64,000 nt of DNA from contig NC_133647.1 in the NCBI RefSeq assembly GCF_009905375.1, positions 78,606,231-78,670,230 on the forward strand, written 5' to 3'. The notes below the pieces were generated by a model that ran no database searches, was not told where the DNA came from, and saw only the letters and a program-made list of their open reading frames with translations. This DNA is from Apium graveolens (taxonomy: Eukaryota; Streptophyta; Magnoliopsida; Apiales; Apiaceae). The translations under genes were made by a program, and so were the position numbers. Shown piece after piece: positions 56,151 to 64,000 of this stretch (position 1 is its first letter; every line of letters begins with the position of its first letter).

Positions 56151-56515
56151 GATAGTTGAAGTACGATTCTCACTTGTCATTGTGACAAGTAGGATTGAGA
56201 GCACCTTGAAGCTTTGTTTGCGTAGGATTTTTATTTTATAGCTATTATTGATCAGGGTCGAACCCATATTATGTAAGGTTTTGGAAAACCAGACTTGAAA
56301 TTGAAGAGTTCGAAATTATTTCAACCTATAGATGTTTGAGTTATGATAATACTTGTGTGGCCCATTAGGTCAAGTTTGAATGCATATTAATGTATCGAAA
56401 AAATAAAGGAGAGAGATGTGAATAAGGAGAGTAGCATATAACCCCGGAGGGTAATAGGTTTTAATACAAACAAAAGTCCAGACATAAGTTAAGGATAAAA
56501 TTACAGAATAAAAAA
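56151..56515. other. Convergent spacer of element C
   Basis: Non-coding. It lies between the pol end (plus) and aORF end (minus), as in A and A'. Pieces such as 'aaccttacataatatgg' (minus strand) resemble the A spacer. Confidence 0.55.
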
Positions 56516-56894
56516 CTACTCCTCCATGCGGGAGCCTTCATTCTCTTGCTCCTTATCAGCGCCTTCAGCATCCTTCGCAGGAGAAGCGGGAGGAGAAGCA
56601 GTGTTAGGATCCAAGATGCGATCATCTGGCTGAGGGGAGTTGAAGAGGGCATCTATGCTGTCCTCCGACTCAGCTTGCTCAGGACTTATAAAGTCCTTAG
56701 GGTCGACTAAGCCCGGGTGCTTCTCAGAAACCGCCTTTACGGCCGCATCCCATCCCTGAGTAAACTGTAGGGAATAAAGACCCTCATCATGAATCTCCAT
56801 GAGATTCTTAAACTTGTCAGAATCCATGTAGTCATCAATAAGCTTATCCTTATCGCTCCTAAGTTTCACCAGCTCGGAATGAGCCTTAGCCAGC
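56516..56894 (-). pseudogene. aORF C-terminal exon of element C, cut by element F
   Basis: On the minus strand the frame reads 'LAKAHSELVKLRSDKDKLID' (coiled coil), 'LYSLQFTQGWDAAVKAVSEK' and 'HPGLVDPKDF', then an acidic, Pro/Ser/Ala-rich tail ending 'NEGSRMEE'. The order (coiled coil, one Trp-containing block, acidic Pro-rich tail) matches exon 3 of A, though the sequence is quite diverged. The first codons of the open frame beyond 56894 come from the F LTR, so the gene is truncated there. Confidence 0.75.
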
Positions 56895-59800
56895 TGTAAT
56901 AACCCCAATTTTTGGAAATTTTTTGAAACCCTTATGAATAGTGTTTTTGATGAATGAGAAAACTTTTCATGCCACGCTATGTAGGGGTTCTGTTATTGAT
57001 CTTCTGGGATATTATTAGTACTCTATGTGGTATATAAGTGTATGAAAAGATCGTCAGAATCCAATTCCGAACACTTTGGTTTTTCCCGGAAATCCACTAG
57101 ATATAGAATGAATTGAGTATAAGGTAATAGGATAAAAAGGATTTAAATTAAAGGATTATAAGAGAGGATCATAAAAGGAATATAATGTATTGAGAAAGGT
57201 TAAGGAAACCCAAGTAATAAGATCCCAGGTATGATCCCTCAAACGATAAACGAAAGCGAAAGTTAAGCGAACCGTATAACAGATCAGCGGTCATTAGGCA
57301 AACAATTAGGAAGTTAATCAAAGGGATTAAAGAGGATGATGTCACCCAACCAATGAGAAGAGGACAAAGAGGGGAGGATGACATCATGAGCATGACATAA
57401 GCATGACATATGGGAAGGAGATGTGGTTGAATTAAAACCACACAAAGTTTAAGGCTAAAAAGGTAATTAACCAAAACAAAAACAAAACTACATCCACCAA
57501 GCCAAAACAAATCATTTTTCACCAAAACAAAATTCTATATCTCATCACCAAGAACATTGCTCTCGGCTTTTTGCATTTTCAAAGGGAAAATTTTCAAAAT
57601 CCAAGATCCAAGCTTCCTAAATTGGTAAGATAATTCCCTAGTATTCCTTATGCATAGTTATGGCTATATTATGAGTTTAAGCATCCCATTCATTCTCTAT
57701 CTTCTCCAATAAATCAATGAAGAAGACAATGAATAGTGATTTCAAGGTTTTTAACTTGATTTTTCTTGCTTTTAATTTAAGATCCAAGCATTCCTAAGAC
57801 TCCTCAAGGCTTCCTAAGGCTTCCTAGCTACTCACACCACTTCAAGGAAGGTATATCATCTCCAAAACCTAGCTTTACTTTGTATATTAGGATGATTTTG
57901 GTTGATATGGTATTAGAGTAGCTTAGTGATTGTTGGTTTAAGAGTTGGGTTGGAATGGTGGTGAATGGATTGTTGAAATCTTATGATTTGGTTAAAGAAT
58001 GTAGTATAGTTTAAATTCAAGTTTTAGGATTAAGTAAATTGATTATAATGAGTTGATTTGGGGCTGTTGTAATGTAGTTTGGATGGAGTTTTGATTGGGT
58101 TGTGAATTGGGATTGATTGGTGGTTGAATTGGTTAAGTAAAATTTTGGGAAATCACGTAAACATAGTCGTCGTAATGCCCGATTTACCGTAGACTGTTTT
58201 GTTCTTAACATCAGAACCCTTGAACTCACTGTTAGGTTTTGACCATTGCCATGTTTAGATATTTCATGTTACGAGCTTCGTTTTGATATGTAGTTCGTTT
58301 GATTCCGATGTACGGTTTAGGAGAAACGACCGTTTTAAGTAACGACGTTTCGCGAACGAAACATTACCCCTCGCCTTACTTTGAAACATAGGTTAAAGAC
58401 CTTAAAGGACTAATTGAAGTATAAAAAATTTATGTAACGTGTAATAGGCAGTTGGTAAGACACTTGCGAAAGAATCGCCTTAAAACTCGTAATGGGTAAT
58501 TTATTAAAAATGGTGGAGCCGAGGGTACTCGAGTGACTTAAGAGAATCAATAAGCGCAAAACGAGCGTTAGAGTCTGAGTTGGTTAGAATATAGATTTAC
58601 AAGTGACTTTGGTTTAATTCCAACTTGTTGTTTATAGGTTACCAGACTCGTCCCGAACCATTGTAACCCTCAGTCGCTCAGGCAAGTTTTCTATCCGTTA
58701 TAATGTTGTTGTGATGTATACACTTGTATATGCATTATCTTGTGATAGATGCATGATGGTTAAATTAGCAAATTCTTGCGATATATTGTAGCATGTGATA
58801 TGGTACGTATGCATGCCTGTTTCGTATTCTTGCCATATATATTTGTTGGTTCAGTTGATAATACCTATGCTAGAGAATAGCGGTAATTTGCATATACCCT
58901 TAGTATAGGGACCCAAAGGTGAAAACATTTTCTAAAACCGGGAGTCGAGGATCCCGAGTAGATTTTATATATATATATATATATATGGTTATATTTTTCA
59001 AAACTATTAATCGAATAAGGTTTATTCGATAACTTTATTTTATTTAATGAATATTATTTCGAATATTCATCCGAGGGCTTATGACTCAGCTTATTTATTT
59101 ATTGAGTATTATTTCGAATATTCATTCGAGGGCTTATGACTCAGCTTATTTTATTTATTGAATATTATTTGAATATTCATTTGAGGATCTATGACTCCGA
59201 TTATTTGCCGAGATTTATTCTTTATTTTATTAAAGAATAAGGTGTCGATAATCAAACTTATCTTTGGTTATTTAATACTCATTTCAAGTATAAGTTTTAC
59301 AACTTCTACTTTAATTATTTTTATAAAGATTATTCTTTATGGGAATATTGTTTAAATAATAATATTCAGATATTTTTATATATTGGGACTGATTTATTTT
59401 GTTAAATCAGCATCACTCCGAACATTCTTAAAAATGTTTTGCGAGTCTTCAAAATGATTTTTAAAAGTTAGAACGGGTCCCAAAACTCATTTTTATATTT
59501 AAGATCCTCCTTTCGAAGGGGATTTAAATACTCGCTCAAAACCTGAGGGATCCGGCTCTGTGGTGTGTTTTATATTCGCAACAAGGTTGCTGTCTTGATA
59601 AAAGAATTTTGATTACTTACCCAACACTCGGGAAGTAAAATTCTTGGAACAAGTTAATCCATTAACAGACATCGCCTGGAAAATATCGGTGAGTTTTCCT
59701 TTCCAACTAGATACGACTTCTTGGTGGAGCCGTATCAACAAGTTTCTACTTGGGGAAAGGGGGGACGAGCTTTACGTTTCAGAGTCATGGATTTCATCTG

Positions 59801-61092
59801 AACTAGGAGTGGCGTAAGTGGTCGAGTGGCGCCGGCCCAGCCTTATTATATTGGCCCTTAATGGCCTGGAAGTTCCGTTAAGACGGTCCATTCCTTAGGA
59901 GTCCAGTGTTCGGTTGACAAGTAAATCCGACAGGTTCTCCTCTACATGTAGAAAATGGTGTGGTTGTACTACTACGACTGATCATCGTAAGTGGTCTTCC
60001 TGGCGCGGCAAACTCCCGTAATGAGTTCATCATCCAATTGGATATTTCTGCAACACTACCCAGAGCACTTCGATAGAAAGGCTACGGTTGGGCGATTGTT
60101 GAGTGTTGGCAGGGTCAAGTTTTCAAAATGATGTTTGCATCAAATGAAGTATCTCGTAACTTCATTTTATTTTGATGATATTTTGAAGATTTAATCTATT
60201 CAAATCTGGTCTTGTAGTCTCATCTATGTGATGAACTTTTGAAACTAATTATAACTTGAACGGTGGTAGTTCAAGTAGTATTTGGAAAAGATATAAGTAT
60301 ATTGGAGTATCTGGTAACTTCATCTTTTAAACTTATATCTAGTAAATGATTATCTTATGCATGACAAAGATTTTCAGAAAAACGTTGAGACAAGGTTAGA
60401 TATATGAGATCACCTTGCAACGATATTTTTATACAGTTATACACTGGAACTCTGTGTGTATTATGCATGGAAGAGGACTTCCAATATTTTGAAAAGTATA
60501 TATGTATATATATATACTGAATATTTTGCGACTTCATCGCATTAAGATATCAACTTGGTTCATTTCTTTTGACCAAGACTTTCATGAGTACTATGAGAAG
60601 GCTCATATATTGTTAATCATTATACATATTATTTTGGTGGGCTTTCTGTTCACCCTTGCTTTCTTCTTTCATCACACAACAACAGATAGAAAAGATGAAC
60701 AGGACCAAGCTCCCGATTCACGAGCGGATAGGAAACGTTTCGCAGTTTCCTATAGGCGTTGATGTCGCTGTAGCTGAGGTAGGAACTACCAATAGGCTAG
60801 GCTTTCAACTTTCGATGTACCAGATTTATGTATATTTATGAATTGTAATAATAGCAAAGAAAATGTAACTTTATTCAGAAAACCTTTTAAGGTGTATTGG
60901 CAGATAATTGTGAAATAAAATGACTTGTGATTATTTTTGGATGTTCATCTCTGAGACTATAACTTGTGGTGTGTGTGTTTATTATGGGGTCACAGTATAG
61001 AGTAGTTGATTAATTATTAAGATTGGGTGTTATTAAGGGAAATGGAACTCGTGACAACCCGGATCCCCGACCCCGGATTTGGGGGTGTTACA
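56895..61092 (+). repeat. 5' LTR of element F
   Basis: 4198 bp, from TGTAATAACCCC to GGGGGTGTTACA, whose ends are mutually complementary in outline (TGTAA...TTACA). The 3' end carries the 'ccccgaccccgga' block. It includes a short (TA)n (about 58966-58986), a triple repeat (59048-59206) and a region near 60660-60790 with weak open frames that I do not regard as genes. Confidence 0.88.
59048..59206. repeat. Three tandem 55-bp units in the F LTR
   Basis: Units start near 59048, 59103 and 59158, each with 'gaatattatttcgaatattc' (self-complementary) followed by 'gagggcttatgactcagctt'. The third is more diverged. Confidence 0.85.
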
Positions 61093-61096
61093 GAAG

Positions 61097-61108
61097 TGGT
61101 ATCAGAGC
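61097..61108 (+). promoter_or_regulatory. Primer-binding site of element F
   Basis: TGGTATCAGAGC, four bases after the LTR, the tRNA-Met-type site usual for Tekay/Del-like elements. Confidence 0.9.
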
Positions 61109-61329
61109 TAAGCGTTATAAACCTCAGAGATGATGTGACGTTAAGATAATAAGTTCACTAAGATAATAAGAACTCTTGCCAAGTTCATAGTCGGGCTACC
61201 TAACGTAGTACTGATAGATAAAACCCTTATGGGAACCCTTATAAATATCGTGATAGAAGCGTAGTTCGTTATCGTATATGGTAGCGGGACACCGAACCCT
61301 GAGGTTGAGGAGTAACAGCGCGATGATGT

Positions 61330-61545
61330 TTTATTACTAATTGGAGATCGGATTGTGGATCCGATAGAGCGTCCTAACGCAGGACCAGATGATGTTGATA
61401 TTGAGGATGTAACGGTTGAGGATGTTGTCCTAGAAGGGATTGTTGCTGAGGAGGATCCCGTGAAGGATCCTGACAAGAATGAATAAAGGACCACTGAGGA
61501 ATTGATGACCATGGTTAGGGCAACTCCCAGAGGTAGGATTGGTTG
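61330..61545 (+). pseudogene. Acidic gag N-terminal piece (element F)
   Basis: The frame reads 'GDRIVDPIERPNAGPDDVDI' followed by a Glu/Asp/Val-rich stretch ending at a stop near 61485. Acidic leaders of this kind begin Tekay-type gag proteins. The frame breaks soon after and the next homology is already RNase H. Confidence 0.45.
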
Positions 61546-61564
61546 GTCACTACCGAAGGTTCGT

Positions 61565-62075
61565 TCAAGTTTGTAAAGATAGCGGCCCCTTTAACACAAC
61601 TTACTCGTAAGACTCAGAAGTTCGAATGGACAGAGAAATGCGAGAACAGCTTTCAAGAACTGAAGTAAAGATTGGTGATGGCCCCTATGTTGGCATTGCC
61701 GGATGGAAAAAGGAGATTTTGTGATTTGTATTGACGCTTCGCATAAGGAATTAGGGTGCTTCTTATACAGCACAGCAAGGTAATCGCGTACGCGTCAAGA
61801 AAATTAAGGGAATATAAAATTCGATATCCCCACCTATGTGCTTGGGCTCATGGCAATAGTTTTGCCCTAAAGATTGAAGGCACTACTTGTATGGAGAGAA
61901 GTGCGAGATTCACAAACCATAGGAGCTCTAGTACATTTTTACGTAGAAAGAGCTCAACATACGCCAGAGGAGGCGGTTAGAGCTAATCAAGAAATATGAT
62001 TGGGAGATTCTTTATCATTCAGGGAAAGCCAATGTGGTGGCTGATGCCCTTAGTAAAAAGGAGAGACTCAAGATT
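61565..62075 (+). pseudogene. RT-connection and RNase H remnants (element F)
   Basis: Across several frames: 'IAAPLTQLTRKTQKFEWTEK', 'APMLALPDG', 'FVICIDASHKELGCFL' (RNase H Asp), 'KVIAYASRKLREYKIRYPHL', 'ELIKKYDWEILYHSGKAN' and 'VVADALSKKERL'. These are in the canonical order of a chromovirus RT-RNase H end. Frameshifts and stops are frequent. Confidence 0.8.
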
Positions 62076-62275
62076 ATAATGTCTTTAGGAGAGTTATAAG
62101 AGATTTTGAGAAAATGGAAATAGAAGTGAAGGTAACCGGAGCCGGTGCCGAAAAGCTGTTTGAGATTGCAATACAGCTCGAATTATTGGAAAAGAACATA
62201 TTGTGCCAGAAAAAGTGATGAATGAAGGTAGAAAGCCAACAAATAGATAAGAGATTAATACCGAGAAAGATGATA

Positions 62276-62365
62276 AGGGAATAATGAGGCATTCCTACAA
62301 AATTTGGGTTCCAAATGTTCAAGAACTTAAAGATGAGATCTTAGATGAAAGCTAGTTTGAGGAAT
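62276..62365 (+). pseudogene. Integrase zinc-region start (element F)
   Basis: 'GIMRHSYKIWVPNVQELKDE' and 'ILDES' match the segment just before the H2C2 motif of chromovirus integrases. The remainder of integrase does not follow. Confidence 0.6.
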
Positions 62366-62499
62366 AAGATTTAGAGCAAACCCTGAACGTGATAGTCAGG
62401 GAGGTCGACATCAAGATAGAAGGAACCCATAACATAATGAAGTGGAAAACAAGGATTTTTAACGTATAAGATAACCCCGATTATGGGAGAAGGTTGAAA

Positions 62500-62930
62500 G
62501 ATTTCATACTGAGAAAACAGAAGTTGAACAAGATAGGGAGAATCAGGATGGTACTCCTATTGGGCAATTCATGGACCTGCCTAAACAGAACTTATACTAT
62601 TATCCCCAACCACCACCCTGAGGAAACAATGCGATGAGAAATTCTTTCAGGTTCTTTAAGTCGCTAAGCTCTCAGAGTTCCAAGGAACAAGCTGACCCAG
62701 TCGAGGCATTAGCCTGGCTAAAGGAAATACAAGAATCATTTGAGATTCTAAATGATTGACGAATCACAAAAGAGTGTTTTTGTCACTTACCCTCCTAAGA
62801 GAGAGACCACCCGCAGGTGAAAGACCAAGAAAGGCACGAAGCCAGAGGTTATAATAAACTGATTAAAGTTCAGTCAATCATTTTCAGGAAAGTACTTCCC
62901 AAGGTTATGGAGATAGTGTAAAAGCTTTAG
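62500..62930 (+). pseudogene. Gag capsid remnants (element F or another copy)
   Basis: The frame reads 'FRFFKSLSSQSSKEQADPVE' and 'ALAWLKEIQESFEILND', then after stops 'HPQVKDQERHEARGYNKLIK'. 'DPVEA..WL..IE..F' is the retrotransposon-gag signature of Tekay-like elements. It lies downstream of RNase H and integrase pieces, opposite to the normal order. Confidence 0.6.
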
Positions 62931-64000
62931 AGCCAGAACAAAGGCAGACGAGTATGATGAATCATGAATCTAAGTTGTAAAAGTTGTCAAGATTCATTCT
63001 GAGGACACGAATCCAGAATGACGGGATGTTTGAAATCGATGATTATGTTGGGTTGGTTCATGAAATAATGATAAGAGAAAGGAAAATAAAAAGAAACTGA
63101 AGTGGAAAGGAATATAAAGGCAATAGAGTTTGAGGAATGATAAGGAAGTTGGGTATGAGGAAACCCTAAAGACTCGTAGCAATAGAAATAGAAAAGTATG
63201 TAATCGTCAGGATGAGGGTGATTCACCATAAGTTAAATTGATGGTTGAAGGCATAAGAGATACATATATCTTATCCCCTGTAAGTTGGGAGGATTCGAGG
63301 AAACCCTGAGATAGTTTGAAGAATAAATAATGAGACGCGGATGGACTAAGGAGACAAGAAAGTAAGAAATTAGGAAAATTGGATGAAGGAAGTGACCTTC
63401 AAGAATGTGAAGTGTAAGACCGGTGGCTCGATTCCCAGAAAGGGAGACGCCAGGTATGAAAGATATCCCAACATTGAGGTGACTGTTGAGATAAACAACA
63501 AAAGTAAATACGGAATTATTAAGAAGAAGTTCACGTTGAACACGACCAATATCTTCCAGAACATCCCTGTTGTCATTACCAAATTAGGAAAGAAAAGCAG
63601 ATAACCGTTGTTATCTTTTGAAGGCCATAATTGATTGACCTCATTTTGAATACAGATGTTATTATGAAATTAGGCATATACTATCGAGGTGGGAATGATT
63701 AAATAAGACACCCTTATCAGGGATATATGACTTGAGTTATCCATGGAAGGATGCAGGTACCTTTTAAAGGTGGAATTAAGGATAGAACATCGGTAACTTA
63801 AAATGAATCCTAGGGGAATGCATAAAGGTTGGCATTTCACCTTTAATAGGGATAGTATGAGTTTTGACAGTATAAATTGGAAAGGATTAAGGTAATAACA
63901 ACCTTTAAGTATCAGTGGGGAAATTTCAGAAACATATAGACAATGGTTCTAGTATTAGTAAAAGGTATTTCGATATGCCCTGTATCTAGGGAATACAGGA
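62931..64000. other. Decayed interior, unassigned
   Basis: Short open frames only. The longest (63383-63604, 73 codons) shows no motif I know. Probably further interior of element F. Confidence 0.4.

Larger units (their letters stand above)
50541..56894 (+). mobile_element. Tat/Retand-like Ty3/gypsy element C, 5' part to aORF
   Basis: LTR, primer site, gag, protease, RT, RNase H, integrase and an antisense ORF end, in the same order as element A but on the plus strand. It is cut at 56894 by the LTR of element F. The proteins closely resemble A's, the LTR only partly. Coding damage is light: one stop in gag, one frameshift between RNase H and integrase, three stops in integrase. Confidence 0.93.
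56895..64000 (+). mobile_element. Tekay/Del-like Ty3/gypsy element F, runs off the window
   Basis: A 4198-bp LTR (56895-61092), primer site, then badly decayed internal sequence: acidic gag start, RNase H, integrase zinc region and, after those, a gag capsid piece. The order is not canonical. Inserted in the aORF of element C after 'agccttagccagc'. The partner LTR and target duplicate lie outside the window. Confidence 0.85.

Noticed and set aside
60502..60841. Open frames with a hydrophobic stretch in the F LTR
   Set aside because: Inside an LTR with no sign of conservation; the hydrophobic run is chance AT-rich sequence.
63383..63604. 73-codon open frame near the window end
   Set aside because: No motif, embedded in decayed retrotransposon interior; not supported as a gene.
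1..64000. Endogenous pararetrovirus or other viral insertion
   Set aside because: All RT regions have neighbours, primer sites and LTRs of Ty1/copia or Ty3/gypsy elements; no movement-protein or caulimovirid coat motif seen.
1..64000. Host protein-coding or tRNA gene
   Set aside because: tRNA-like words found are primer-binding sites next to LTR ends. No exon set outside mobile elements was convincing.

Overview
This window is a plant nuclear region made almost entirely of nested LTR retrotransposons plus two small DNA-transposon-like insertions. I can support no single-copy host gene, no rRNA or tRNA gene and no CRISPR array. The mix of families (Ty3/gypsy Athila-like, Tat/Retand-like and Tekay/Del-like elements, and long Ty1/copia elements with a coiled-coil gag and a downstream extra ORF) points to a flowering plant with a repeat-rich genome, probably a eudicot. 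A finer assignment would be guesswork.

Layout. 1-2954 is a remnant LTR of Tekay-like character with two long (TA)n tracts. 2955-4083 is unassigned and carries a scattered short motif. 4084-20561 is copia element B (minus strand, 3' half missing). A complete Athila-like gypsy element (7488-19468, TSD CACTC) interrupts its gag gene, and that element in turn carries a hAT-type MITE (15664-16421, 8-bp TSD) in its extra ORF. 20562-21138 is AT-rich with a strong hairpin. 21139-36946 is the 3' half of copia element D (plus strand): its downstream ORF is split by a complete Tat/Retand-like gypsy element A (21403-32051, minus strand, TSD ATTTC), and its 3' LTR holds a second MITE-like insertion. 37212-37821 is a fragment of a Tekay-like LTR. 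Copia element E (5' LTR, gag, protease; 37822-42208) follows and is joined abruptly to A', a 5.96-kb fragment that parallels element A. A' is broken on the right by a copia-type LTR (G, 48169-49264). G's non-coding interior is followed by Tat-like element C (50541-56894, plus strand, the best preserved coding region). C's antisense ORF is cut by the 4.2-kb LTR of Tekay-like element F (56895-64000), which runs off the window.

The most interesting unit is in elements A, A' and C. On the strand opposite to gag-pol they carry an additional gene (aORF). In A it has a TATA box, an ATG in good context, a Transposase_28-like region, two introns with GT...AG ends and a coiled-coil C-terminus, and it converges tail-to-tail with pol. 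In A an array of 96-bp units rich in inverted repeats sits between the 3' LTR and this antisense promoter. A and A' share many identical disabling mutations, which argues either for a non-autonomous lineage moved in trans or for DNA-level duplication.

All gag-pol regions are damaged by stops or frameshifts; C is closest to intact. All domain calls rest on reading translated sequence by eye. Percent identities and ages were not computed.
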